This document shows positions 32,141 to 41,170 of a stretch of DNA of 64,000 nt, in pieces. The translations under genes and the position numbers were made by a program. Origin of the DNA: Planctomycetota bacterium. GTDB lineage: Bacteria; Planctomycetota; UBA1135; GCA-002686595. The notes under the pieces were generated by a model. It worked only from the letters and a program-made list of their open reading frames with translations. It ran no database searches and was not told the DNA's origin. The stretch spans positions 1-64,000 of the forward strand of contig PBIX01000085.1 in the NCBI GenBank assembly GCA_002720975.1, given 5' to 3'. Each line of letters begins with the position of its first letter. Within the stretch, counting starts at the first letter, position 1.

Positions 32141-35100
32141 TTAGCCCATGGGCTTGGATCGAACCCGGGGGTAGATGGATCCGTCCGGGGAGGAGGCCGT
32201 GGCGAGAAGCTCTCGGCTGCTCCGCCGCTGGCGGCGGCGCAAGAGGGGGTCGGCAATGAGGGCATTGACCCGATCCATGTGAGTCTTCAGATCGGATATC
32301 AGGCGCTTGCCTTCAGGTTCCCGTCCCATCTCGTTCAGGACGAGCGCACGCGTGGCCACAATGACGATGCGGTCCGGGAGCTCCACACCGCGCTTCATGC
32401 ACTTGAGGCCCATGGAACTGTGTCGGTCGGCTTCCCCTGAGGCAGCCGTCGTTTTCAACTGCCTCTGGACCCGAGCCAGCAGGGCGTGGCTCAAGGCTTG
32501 GAAACGGTGCTGCCCGATCTCTGTGCTGGATTGGGCGACTTGTTCAAGTAGGGGGCCGGCCTCGGGAGAGTTCTGCTCCAGGAGTAAGACGCCGAGATGC
32601 AAGTTGGCTTTCAACTCGGCGGGGTGATTGCCGCTCTCCTGGCAGGACAGGCGCGCTTCACGCAGGGCCATCTCCGCTTCGCGCAGCTGATTGTTCCAGA
32701 GTGACAAGGCGCCATGCAGTTCGTTTACCGTTGCCGTGAGGTGATGATCGCCCAGGTGTTGGGCACCTCGACGAGCGAGGGTGAGGGCTGCCTGGGCACG
32801 CCGATGGCGGCCAGCTACAGAGTAGATGCGAGCCCGGGCAATGTATCCACGAACCAATACCGCACGTAGCTTGGGCTCCCGTGCGTGGGGGCGTACGGTG
32901 GCGATGGCGTGGTTGACGAGGGCCAGGGCCTCCTCGATCCTGTCCTGCAGCAGCGCCAATCGGGCGGAGCAAAGGGTGCTTCTGGCCTGAATGGCTGGCG
33001 TATCACTGAGCTTTGCGGCCCGTCGCGCAAGCTGGCGGGAGGCCTTCAACTCGCCCACCTCGAACTGGGTCTCGGACAGCAGCACCAGAGCTTCCGCCTC
33101 GCGTGGACGGTCATCAGCCTCCTCAAAGAGCATCTGTGCGTTGCGCAGCATCCCGCGCGCCAGACCGAAGCGGCCCGTGTGCATTGCGTGTCTCGCGTGG
33201 AGCACGTAGATGCGTCCCACCCCACCGGGATCTCTCGCCGGGTCAAGGTCCAGTTCAGTCAATTGATCGAGCCACCGCTCCAGGTCTTGGCGGCGCCCCA
33301 ACCTGTGTGCAGCATCAGAGGCGGCCTGCAGCAACTCGCGGCGGAGTGAGGTCGAATCGCCATCGCCCGTCGGCTGCCCCAGCGCCTCGAGCGCCCAGCG
33401 CGCCAGCGTGTGCTCTTGGGAAGCGCGGCCCGCCTTGTTGGCTGCTCGCAGCAAGGAAGGAGCCAGCTCCAGCAGGGAGTCGTACTCGCCGGCAGCATGC
33501 AGGTGAAAGGCCCGTTGAATGCCCAAGCCACCCCGGGGAGACTCTTCCTCAAGCCGCGCCAGGGCCCTGGCGGCCTCGGCGTGGAGACCCCTGCGTCGAT
33601 CCGGGCTCAATGTTCGGTAGATCGTCTCGCGGAGCACGGGCCGAGCGAACCGGTAGCGCGACCCCGAGGGGGTCAGCCATTCACTACGCGCGAACCTACC
33701 CAGGATGGCATCAATCTCAGCGGCGCTGCTCTCGGGGAAAGCCAGCAGTAGGAAATGGCGCTCAATGGTGCCGCCCACCACAGCCAGGCGTTGGAGCCAG
33801 TCCTGCTCGTGGGCGTCGAGGGCCTCGAAGCGCTCGGCAATCAGCTGGCGAATGCCCTTGGAGCGTGGGATTTCAGCGGGGGGCACGAGGAGTTCGAGCC
33901 CCTCCCCCGAGGCGTGCTCGCGGGTTTGCCCCGCCTGCCGCATGGCTCTGAGGATCTCCCGCAGGGCCCCGGGCGATCCTCCACTGCGCTCACAGAGCAC
34001 TTGCGTGAGCCGTTGACGGGGTGCGGAGGGGTGGAACACGGCCTCCACCCAGTCGCCCACGTGATCTTCATCCATGGGACCCAGCCGAATGCGTGGCACG
34101 GGTTCCTGCAGGTCCAGGCGCGTGCGCAACGACTCCAGCGCTGCTGGACAGCTGGGCTCGATCCCCTGGCGCAAGCCGCAGATGAAGGTCAGGGCCGCTC
34201 CTTCAAGACGCTCAGCCACCAGGCTGATGACGCGCAGAGATTCTTCCCCGGCAAAGGTGACGTCATCGAGGAACACGACCAGGGGCCGCCGACGGGCCAA
34301 CTGCAGGAGCCACTCAGCAAGGGCCAGAGCCTCCGTGCTGGGTGCTTGTTCGTTGAACTTCTGGTCCAGGACCAGGATCAGGGTCTCCGCCGTGGACGGA
34401 TCCACCCATTCGTGCAATAGCGCCCGCTCACGCTCTCCTGTGGCCCTGGGACTGGGCAGGTGCAACCATCGGCGCAGGAGTGAACGTACCGGGTGCCCCG
34501 GCCGTCCTGAGCCGAAGGGCGAGCAGCGGCCATAGAGATAGAGCGGTGGATCCTGTCCTGCCCGTTGCTCTGCAGCAAAGTTGCTCACCAGGCGCGTCTT
34601 GCCCGAACCGGGTTCGCCGCTCAGCCAGAGCATGCTGCCCCAAGCTCCTGTTCGGACGTCGTTGTGGAGGGCGCTCAACTGCTCGAGCTCATCCACGCGC
34701 CCGACGAATGGCAGACGGTTGCGTTGTGAGGGTAGCTGCCGACGGGTGAGACCATAGGTGAGCCGCCCCTTCCACCACGTACTGGACTCGCCCTCCTCCA
34801 GAACGGCCCTGAGGGCACCGGCACCCGAACGCTCCTCGGGAGTCGCGCACAGCATAGATGTGAGGGCGGCATCCAGTAGGGGAGAGAGGGTGGGCACCTC
34901 GTCAGAGGCCAGCACTTCTCCGGCAGAGGCCAGCGCGTCCAGCCATGCCGTGGGCTCCTCTTGCACCTGGGCAGCGGGGGGGAATGGGTGTTTCCCGGTG
35001 GCCAACTGGTACAGCACGATCCCCAGGGCAAACACATCGGCCGCAAAGGAAGGGCCCGCGCCACGGATCCGTTCAGGGGCCAGGAAGGGGAGGGTACCGG

Positions 35101-35608
35101 TTTGTGAGCGGGAGGTTCCCTCCCGCTGAGCTCCACCCAGGTCAAGCAACACTGGAGACCCACTCTCGGTCATGCGGACGTTGGCCGGTTTTACGTCTCC
35201 ATGGGCCCACCCTGCTTGGTGCAGCTTGTCCAGAGCAGCCGCCAGTCGGGCACCGATTTGACGCACCTGGGGTTCGGGGAGCGACCCTTGGTCAGTCAGA
35301 ACCTGATCGAGTGCTGGCCCTTCGACTAACTCAAAGAACAGGCGCGGCCCATCATCACAGGTATCCAGGTGGATGAGTTTGGGCAGGCCCTTGCCGGAGA
35401 CCTGCTGCGCCACCTCTGCTTCCCAAAGCAGCGCATCTCGCGTCCCCGGAGCGGCATCTTCATTCCGGGGTTCCTTGAGGGCCAGCAGCGATCCGGCCGC
35501 GAGTCCTGCGACGGACTCGCCTATCTCCACAAGCCAAACACGACCTGTGGATCCTGCACCCAGCTCACGGATGCGCTCAAATGAAAGGCCCCCGGGTTTT
35601 GTGTCCAT
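32141..35608 (-). CDS. Ser/Thr protein kinase fused to AAA ATPase and TPR repeats
   Basis: 1155 aa. Residues 10-270 are a Hanks-type kinase: Gly loop ELGAGSTGRV, K45, catalytic H136-G-D-V-K-P-A-N143, DLG (156-158) in place of DFG, and APERI. Residues about 300-620 are a STAND-like AAA module with Walker A GEPGSGKT (331-338) and Walker B LVVFLDDV. The remaining 500 residues are helical TPR-type repeats. The layout resembles PknK and the kinase-coupled MalT-like regulators, but no DNA-binding domain is visible at the end. Probably a cytoplasmic signalling hub. It starts 13 bases after rbfA and may be read through from the translation-factor operon. Confidence 0.88.
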   Translation of the reverse strand: MDTKPGGLSFERIRELGAGSTGRVWLVEIGESVAGLAAGSLLALKEPRNEDAAPGTRDALLWEAEVAQQVSGKGLPKLIHLDTCDDGPRLFFELVEGPALDQVLTDQGSLPEPQVRQIGARLAAALDKLHQAGWAHGDVKPANVRMTESGSPVLLDLGGAQREGTSRSQTGTLPFLAPERIRGAGPSFAADVFALGIVLYQLATGKHPFPPAAQVQEEPTAWLDALASAGEVLASDEVPTLSPLLDAALTSMLCATPEERSGAGALRAVLEEGESSTWWKGRLTYGLTRRQLPSQRNRLPFVGRVDELEQLSALHNDVRTGAWGSMLWLSGEPGSGKTRLVSNFAAEQRAGQDPPLYLYGRCSPFGSGRPGHPVRSLLRRWLHLPSPRATGERERALLHEWVDPSTAETLILVLDQKFNEQAPSTEALALAEWLLQLARRRPLVVFLDDVTFAGEESLRVISLVAERLEGAALTFICGLRQGIEPSCPAALESLRTRLDLQEPVPRIRLGPMDEDHVGDWVEAVFHPSAPRQRLTQVLCERSGGSPGALREILRAMRQAGQTREHASGEGLELLVPPAEIPRSKGIRQLIAERFEALDAHEQDWLQRLAVVGGTIERHFLLLAFPESSAAEIDAILGRFARSEWLTPSGSRYRFARPVLRETIYRTLSPDRRRGLHAEAARALARLEEESPRGGLGIQRAFHLHAAGEYDSLLELAPSLLRAANKAGRASQEHTLARWALEALGQPTGDGDSTSLRRELLQAASDAAHRLGRRQDLERWLDQLTELDLDPARDPGGVGRIYVLHARHAMHTGRFGLARGMLRNAQMLFEEADDRPREAEALVLLSETQFEVGELKASRQLARRAAKLSDTPAIQARSTLCSARLALLQDRIEEALALVNHAIATVRPHAREPKLRAVLVRGYIARARIYSVAGRHRRAQAALTLARRGAQHLGDHHLTATVNELHGALSLWNNQLREAEMALREARLSCQESGNHPAELKANLHLGVLLLEQNSPEAGPLLEQVAQSSTEIGQHRFQALSHALLARVQRQLKTTAASGEADRHSSMGLKCMKRGVELPDRIVIVATRALVLNEMGREPEGKRLISDLKTHMDRVNALIADPLLRRRQRRSSRELLATASSPDGSIYPRVRSKPMG

Positions 35609-35621
35609 GGGCTAGGCACCC

Positions 35622-36035
35622 TCAGTCTGCGGCGTCCGCCTCATTGGGCGGGCTCTCTGGCCCGTCGTTCGTTGACCGGATCTGGTCGTCTCTGGTCCGC
35701 GCGTCCTGGATGATCTGGTCCATTTGCGCAGCTGCGGCGATGGTCGGGTCGTACTCCCAGCGCAGGGTGGGTGTCGTACGCGTGTGCAGGATGGAGGCCA
35801 CCTGGCGCTGAACGAATCCGCGTGCCTGCTCCAGCATGTGGTTGGTCTTCGAGCACTCGGCATCATCCCCGAGGACGGAGTACCGGATCGTGGCATGAGC
35901 CATGTCACTGGAGAGCTCGACACCCGTGAGGGTCACGAATCCCATGCGCGGGTCGGACACCTCGAACTGCAAGCAGTGGGCGGCGCGCCTGAGGATCTGG
36001 GCCTCGAGCCGGGCGATCGTCTTCTTGCTGGGCAT
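35622..36035 (-). CDS. rbfA: Ribosome-binding factor A
   Basis: 137 aa. KH-like fold with RLEAQILRRAAHCLQFEVSDPR, MGFVTLTGVELSSDMAHATIRYSV and LRWEYDPTIAAAAQMDQII, the usual RbfA progression. It binds the 30S subunit and helps 16S rRNA 5'-end maturation. Lies 32 bases after infB, in the common nusA-infB-rbfA order. The C-terminal 25 residues are acidic and variable. Confidence 0.93.
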   Translation of the reverse strand: MPSKKTIARLEAQILRRAAHCLQFEVSDPRMGFVTLTGVELSSDMAHATIRYSVLGDDAECSKTNHMLEQARGFVQRQVASILHTRTTPTLRWEYDPTIAAAAQMDQIIQDARTRDDQIRSTNDGPESPPNEADAAD

Positions 36036-36067
36036 GATGGCGAGGTCGAGCTCACCGGAGGGTGCGC

Positions 36068-38740
36068 CTAGGCGCGGGATCCCTCAAGCGTGCGCTTGAC
36101 TTCCTTCAGGGTGAAAGCCTCGACGATGTCTCCCTCGTGGATGTCACCGTAGTTCTTGATCACGATGCCGCAATCGAAGCCCTCGCGGACTTCCTTGGCA
36201 TCGTCCGATTCCCGGCGGAGGGACGCCAGGCTGCCGGAGTGCACCACCGTGCCATCGCGCAGGAGGCGGATTGAGCTGTTGCGAGTGATTCGTCCGTCGG
36301 TTACGTGGCTGCCGGCGATGAGGCCAATCTTGGAGGACTTGAACAGGCGTCGGATCTCCACGTGTCCAATGATCTCCTCGTGGTACTCGGGGGAGAGGGC
36401 ACCCTCCATCAGAGCATGCAGGTCGTCGAGCAGCTCGTAGATCACCTCGTAGCGCCGGATCTCCAGGCCCTGGCGTTCTGCCTGCTGGCGGGCCTTGCCG
36501 TTCACGCCCACGTGGAAGGCGACCATCATCGCACCCGACGTTGTGGCCAAATCCACATCACTCTCAGTGATGGGCCCGACGCCAGAGTGCAGCAGCTGCA
36601 CTTCAACTTCTTCGTGCTTGAGCTTCTCGACTTCGTGGCGGATCACTTCGGCCGAGCCCTGCACGTCCGCGCGCACGATCAGGTTGATGGCCTCCACTTC
36701 CTGCACGGGGGAGGAGCCCAGGATGGCGTCCAGGTCCTTGCGGGATCCGCCGCTGGCGGCCAAGGCCACCGCGCGGTTCTTGCGCTCGCGCTCGCCGGCA
36801 ATCTCCTTGGCCTTGGCGAGGGTCTCGATCACGTAGAACGGATCACCCACGCCCGGGAGAGCTGCGAGACCCGTCACCTCAACAGGTACGGCCGGCCCGG
36901 CAGACTGGATGGTCTTGCCTCTGTCGTCGTGCACGGACTTGACCTTGCCGTAGCCCTCGCCCGCCAAGACGATGTCGCCCTGGTTCAAGGTTCCGTCCTG
37001 GACCAGAAGGTGCGCGACGATTCCCCGGCCTTGCTGAATCTCGGCCTCCAGTACCACTCCGGCTGCGGGTCCGGTCGGGTGCGCACGCAGGTCCAGCTCA
37101 GCCTCGGCCATGAGGAAGATGTGCTCCAGCATCTCATCGATGCCCTCGCCGGTTATGGCCGACGTCTCGAACATGGCTGTGGTGCCGCCGTACTGCTCGG
37201 GAATGAGCTCGTGCCCCATGAGCTGTTGGATGGAGGCGTTGGCGTTGAAGCCCGGCTTGTCCATCTTGTTGAGGGCCACCACGATGGGCGTCCCGGCCGC
37301 CTTGGCGTGGTTGATGGCCTCTTCGGTGCTGGGCTTTACGCCGTCGTCACCAGCCACCACGAGGACGACGATGTCCACGGCCTTGGCACCCCGTGCTCGC
37401 ATGGAGGTGAATGCCTGGTGGCCCGGGGTGTCCACGATCGTTAGAGAGTGGCCCTGCGAAGTCTGGACGCGATAAGCACCGATGTGCTGGGTGATGCCTC
37501 CCGACTCGTGGTCGGCGACTTTGGTCTCGCGGATCTTGTCGATCAGGGTCGTCTTGCCGTGGTCCACGTGGCCCAGGAAGGCCACGGTGGGAGAGCGTTT
37601 CTCCAGGCTGTCGTCCTCGATGTCGCTGCGCTTTTGGTGCATCGTGGCCAGATGCTCCTCCTCGGCCGTGATCTCCTGGCGGATGTCCAACTCCACCTCG
37701 AACTCGTGCGCCAGTAGGGCAGCCGTGTCATCGTCCAAGAGGGTGTTCAGGGTGAACATGCCCAGTTTCTGCTCGAGGGCGCGTTTTTGGACGAGAGAGG
37801 ACTTGAGCTTGATGGCTTCCGCCAGCTTCATGATCGTCACCGGAGCGGCGATGGCTACTGTCTCGCCGGCGTGGGGTGACTCGGTGGTGAGCTTGTCGGG
37901 GCCGGCACTCCCTGTGCGGCCGCGTCCCCGGCGTGATCCGCCGCGTCCCCCCGTCTGAGGTCGACCCGAGCGGCGCAGGAAGCGTCCCTGTTCCCGCTGG
38001 CGAAGCTCGGCGGCGGTCAGGTCACCCCGGGGGCCGGCAGCGGCTCGGGCGCCTTTTGCTCCGTGGGTGAACGTCGGGTGAACGTCCGGCGTGAAGTCAT
38101 CTCTCGACTTGAGGCGTCGGGACTCGGGCCGCGCCCGTTCGCTGGCCTGGAACTTGGTGGGGTCGATGAAGCCGACGACCTTGCCCCGCGGGCCGGCACT
38201 CGATTCACCGCCCTCTTCTTCCGGCTCCTGTACGTCATCGGACTCCTGCTCCTCGGCGGCGGCTTCGGCTGCATCGCCCTCTTGCTCTGCAGGGGCTGGC
38301 GAGGGGTCTCCGGTCGCCGGGTCGTCTCCTATCTCTCCGGGTGTGCTCGGAGCAGCCTCGTCTTCGTCCGGCAGACTCTCAGGTGCATCCTCCGCCTCGT
38401 CGGTGGGGCTCACTTCATCTTGGACGCCTTCGGGCTCATCCGTCGGTGCCGGAGGAGTGGGCTCGTCAGGCTCCACCGTCTCCGATTTCTTCTTCTTCGT
38501 CTTGCGCTTGATCTTCAGTCCGCCCACGGACCCGCCTCCCTCAAGCTCCTCTTCAGTCACTGAAGGCGTGATTCCATTGGCTGCCAGAATGCCCTCCGCT
38601 TGCATGAGCTCGAAGGGATCGAGGGAGGACATGTGGCTCTTGGCCTGACTGAATCCACAATCACGCAGTCGGGCCGCCAGGTCCTTGCCCGGCATGCCAT
38701 ACCTCTTGGCCAAGTCGTGGATTCTTACCTTGTCGCTCAC
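36068..38740 (-). CDS. infB: Translation initiation factor IF-2
   Basis: 890 aa. IF2_N-type start (VRIHDLAKRYGMPGKDLAARL), then a long acidic and Arg/Gly-rich linker (about residues 60-290), a second IF2_N-like segment, and the GTPase domain with G1 GHVDHGKT (390-397), G3 DTPGHQAF and G4 NKMDKP. The C-terminal domains carry LVQDGTLNQGDIVLAGEGYG and ISSW-like ends. Delivers fMet-tRNA to the 30S subunit. 42 bases after nusA in the same operon. Confidence 0.96.
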   Translation of the reverse strand: MSDKVRIHDLAKRYGMPGKDLAARLRDCGFSQAKSHMSSLDPFELMQAEGILAANGITPSVTEEELEGGGSVGGLKIKRKTKKKKSETVEPDEPTPPAPTDEPEGVQDEVSPTDEAEDAPESLPDEDEAAPSTPGEIGDDPATGDPSPAPAEQEGDAAEAAAEEQESDDVQEPEEEGGESSAGPRGKVVGFIDPTKFQASERARPESRRLKSRDDFTPDVHPTFTHGAKGARAAAGPRGDLTAAELRQREQGRFLRRSGRPQTGGRGGSRRGRGRTGSAGPDKLTTESPHAGETVAIAAPVTIMKLAEAIKLKSSLVQKRALEQKLGMFTLNTLLDDDTAALLAHEFEVELDIRQEITAEEEHLATMHQKRSDIEDDSLEKRSPTVAFLGHVDHGKTTLIDKIRETKVADHESGGITQHIGAYRVQTSQGHSLTIVDTPGHQAFTSMRARGAKAVDIVVLVVAGDDGVKPSTEEAINHAKAAGTPIVVALNKMDKPGFNANASIQQLMGHELIPEQYGGTTAMFETSAITGEGIDEMLEHIFLMAEAELDLRAHPTGPAAGVVLEAEIQQGRGIVAHLLVQDGTLNQGDIVLAGEGYGKVKSVHDDRGKTIQSAGPAVPVEVTGLAALPGVGDPFYVIETLAKAKEIAGERERKNRAVALAASGGSRKDLDAILGSSPVQEVEAINLIVRADVQGSAEVIRHEVEKLKHEEVEVQLLHSGVGPITESDVDLATTSGAMMVAFHVGVNGKARQQAERQGLEIRRYEVIYELLDDLHALMEGALSPEYHEEIIGHVEIRRLFKSSKIGLIAGSHVTDGRITRNSSIRLLRDGTVVHSGSLASLRRESDDAKEVREGFDCGIVIKNYGDIHEGDIVEAFTLKEVKRTLEGSRA

Positions 38741-38782
38741 GGTGTGCTTTATAGGGGAGGGTCTCTGGTCAGAGAGTCTGGG

Positions 38783-39895
38783 TTACGCTTCGACCTCCCC
38801 GTTGTCCACGGGGGCGGCAGCGTCCGTCATTTCTGGTTCTGCGGTCTCGGCAGTCTCAACCGTCTCGGCTTCTTGAGCGGTCTCCTCGGCAGGGGCGTTC
38901 GCTTCATCAGCGGAATCAACCGGAGGGGAGCCATCCTCCTTGCCGAAGTACTCATCGCGTGTCTTGATGTTGATTTCCCAACCGCACAGGCGGCTGGCGA
39001 GGCGCACGTTCTGGCCGCGTTTTCCAATAGCGAGGGATTGTTCGTCTTCGTCCACCAGAACAGTCGCGGAGTGGGCGGCCTCGTCAGGGTAGATGTTGTC
39101 GATGTGGATCACGGCGGGTTTCAGGCCGTTCATGATGAGAGTCTCGAGGGAGTCACTCCAGCGGATGATGTCGATGCGCTCACCGCGCAACTCGTCAATG
39201 ACCGCCTTGATGCGCGAGCCCCGCACCCCCACGCATGCTCCGATACCGTCGATCTTGGGGTCCGTGGACACCACGGCCATCTTCGTGCGATAGCCGGGCT
39301 CTCGGACGACGCGCCTGATCTCGATGATGTCGTCTGCGATCTCGGGCACTTCCAACTCAAACAGGCGGCGTACCAGGTCGGGATGCGTGCGGGAGACCAG
39401 GATCTTTATGCGACTCCCGTCCTTGCGCACTTCGACTACGATGGCTCGGATGCGATCTCCGGGGGCATACGTCTCACCACGCACCCGGTCGTCCTTGGGT
39501 AGGTGGGCTTCCACCTTGCCGAGGTTGATCACCAGATCATTGCCCTCGTAGCGCTGGACAACGCCGTTGACCAGGCCACCCACGCGCGTCTCGTACTCGT
39601 CAAACAGAACGTCGCGCTCGGCCTCGCGCACTTTCTGGCTGAAGCCCTGCTTGACCGCTTGGGCCGCAATGCGTCCCAGCTCCGAGAGTTCAAACTCGTA
39701 CACCTCTTCATCGTCCTCGATCGTGACCTCGCCGCTCTCGCGATCGATGGTTACCACCAGGTCTTCGTCCAGGCCCAGGCGCTTGCGTACGCCACCGGCC
39801 AAAGCGTCTTCCAGACCGAGGAAGACGACTTCCCGGGGGATGTCTTTTGTTGCGTGGATCAGGTCGATCAAGCGCAGGAGTTCTTGGCCATTCAT
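38783..39895 (-). CDS. nusA: Transcription termination/antitermination factor NusA
   Basis: 370 aa. N-terminal domain (ELLRLIDLIHATKDIPREVVFLGLEDAL), S1 domain (VNGVVQRYEGNDLVINLGKVEAHLP), and KH1/KH2 (ACVGVRGSRIKAVIDELRGERIDII; AIGKRGQNVRLASRL). An acidic Glu/Ala-rich tail replaces the C-terminal repeats of E. coli NusA. First gene of nusA-infB-rbfA. In most bacteria rimP precedes nusA; here the upstream neighbour is a divergent AAA+ gene, so rimP is not in this operon. Confidence 0.95.
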   Translation of the reverse strand: MNGQELLRLIDLIHATKDIPREVVFLGLEDALAGGVRKRLGLDEDLVVTIDRESGEVTIEDDEEVYEFELSELGRIAAQAVKQGFSQKVREAERDVLFDEYETRVGGLVNGVVQRYEGNDLVINLGKVEAHLPKDDRVRGETYAPGDRIRAIVVEVRKDGSRIKILVSRTHPDLVRRLFELEVPEIADDIIEIRRVVREPGYRTKMAVVSTDPKIDGIGACVGVRGSRIKAVIDELRGERIDIIRWSDSLETLIMNGLKPAVIHIDNIYPDEAAHSATVLVDEDEQSLAIGKRGQNVRLASRLCGWEINIKTRDEYFGKEDGSPPVDSADEANAPAEETAQEAETVETAETAEPEMTDAAAPVDNGEVEA

Positions 39896-39997
39896 GTCTG
39901 GGGAGGGAGGCTGGGGCAGGGCGGTGGGCGAAACGGGGTACGGCTTGGGTGTGGGCAGGGTCCGTTTCGTGGGTATTGAATGGGGCTGTTGTCTGTG

Positions 39998-40006
39998 TGC
40001 TAATAT
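39998..40006 (+). promoter_or_regulatory. Extended -10 promoter-like element upstream of the AAA+ gene
   Basis: TGCTAATAT combines the TGn extension with a -10-like TAATAT at 40001-40006. TTGAAT at 39976-39981 would be a -35 at a long 19-base spacing. It lies in the nusA/AAA+ divergent gap, 175 bases before the chosen start. Confidence 0.35.
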
Positions 40007-40011
40007 GCGAA

Positions 40012-40034
40012 GAAGTGGGGACCGACCCCACTTC
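40012..40034 (+). other. Perfect 9-bp inverted repeat in the divergent leader
   Basis: GAAGTGGGG (40012-40020), loop ACCGA, CCCCACTTC (40026-40034). It begins 6 bases after the -10-like element, so it would overlap the expected transcription start. Could be an operator or a 5'-leader hairpin; no T-run follows, so it is not a typical terminator. Confidence 0.5.
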
Positions 40035-40180
40035 CCTGCGTCTTCCAGCCCGGGTTGGGAGCTGACGGACTTGTACGGCGGCTTGGCGACCGGACAGTCT
40101 GGGCTTTCCCCCCCCGGGCGTCAACCGCTCCCGGGCTGCTGGATCCCCTCTCACGACCCCCAGAGTGCCCCTCCCTAAGC

Positions 40181-41170
40181 ATGACTCGCACTCCTCCCGA
40201 CGCCCCCTCAAGTCCCGCCCAGCAGGAGTTCCTGGGGGAACTCGAGCGCCTGGCCTCCAGCCCGGTCAGTGTTCTCATCCGAGGTGAGCATGGGGTCGGC
40301 AAGAGCCGGGCCGCGGGGCTATTGCACAGCTCGGGTGAGCGCGCTTCCGGTCCCCTGGTTGTCGTCGATCTGGGGGCCCTGGCGCCCAGCCTGATGGAGG
40401 CCGAACTCTTCGGCCACGAAGAGGGTTCGTTCACCGGTGCCCACCGGGCTCGACTGGGCCGGGTCCGTCGGGCGGATGGCGGCACCTTGCTGTTGGACGG
40501 TATTGAGGATCTGGCCCTTGAGGCCCAGGGCAAGCTGTTGCGAGTCCTCCAGGAGCGGGTGGTCGAACCCCTGGGATCCGCGGAGCCCGTGCCGGTCGAC
40601 GTGCGTATCGTGGCGACAGCAGGTCCAGAACTGGATGAGGCCTTGGATCAGGGCCGCTTTCGCGAGGACCTCTATTTCCGGTTGGCCGTCGTGGTGGTTC
40701 AGGCTCCTGCCCTGCGTGCACGCAGGGAGGATCTGCCAGGGCTGTGTGATGCGATCCTGAAGCAGATTTCAGAGCGTGCGGGCGTGGCGACCCGAACTCT
40801 GGGTCCGGACTCGATGGAGCGCTTGCTCGCCCATCCCTGGCCGGGCAATGTGCGCGAACTCGAAAACGCCCTGGAGCGTGTGCTTGTCTTGGGCGCAGAA
40901 TCCACGGGGCCTGTCGCCGCGGGCGAATTCGATTTCTTGGAGGAGGGTCTGGCCGACGCCGACCTGCGCCTGGCCCGTCAGGTCCTCTCCCATGGCATCG
41001 CGCTCGATGCCATGGACCTGGCCTTGATGGAGGAGGCTCTGGTGCAGGGGAGGGACAATCACTCCGCCGCGGCGCGTGCTCTGGGGCTCTCGCGCAAGGC
41101 TTTCAACTACCGCCTGCGAAAACTGCGCGAGGAGCGCTCCCCGGATGGTGCACAAGAGGGTGAGGCGTGA
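40181..41170 (+). CDS. Sigma-54-type AAA+ activator without receiver domain
   Basis: 329 aa from the ATG at 40181. AAA+ domain with Walker A GEHGVGKS (35-42), the sigma-54 contact loop as GSFTGA (82-87, usually GAFTGA), and the Arg-finger region FREDLYFRLAV. The C-terminus is a Fis-type helix-turn-helix (NHSAAARALGLSRKAFNYRLRKL). No sensory domain precedes the ATPase. Walker B reads LLLDGIED (D106, G107) instead of LFLDEI, so the catalytic Glu is missing. Either ATP hydrolysis is weakened or a nearby Glu substitutes. The next gene begins within its stop (GTGA), which points to a shared function. Confidence 0.85.
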   Translation: MTRTPPDAPSSPAQQEFLGELERLASSPVSVLIRGEHGVGKSRAAGLLHSSGERASGPLVVVDLGALAPSLMEAELFGHEEGSFTGAHRARLGRVRRADGGTLLLDGIEDLALEAQGKLLRVLQERVVEPLGSAEPVPVDVRIVATAGPELDEALDQGRFREDLYFRLAVVVVQAPALRARREDLPGLCDAILKQISERAGVATRTLGPDSMERLLAHPWPGNVRELENALERVLVLGAESTGPVAAGEFDFLEEGLADADLRLARQVLSHGIALDAMDLALMEEALVQGRDNHSAAARALGLSRKAFNYRLRKLREERSPDGAQEGEA

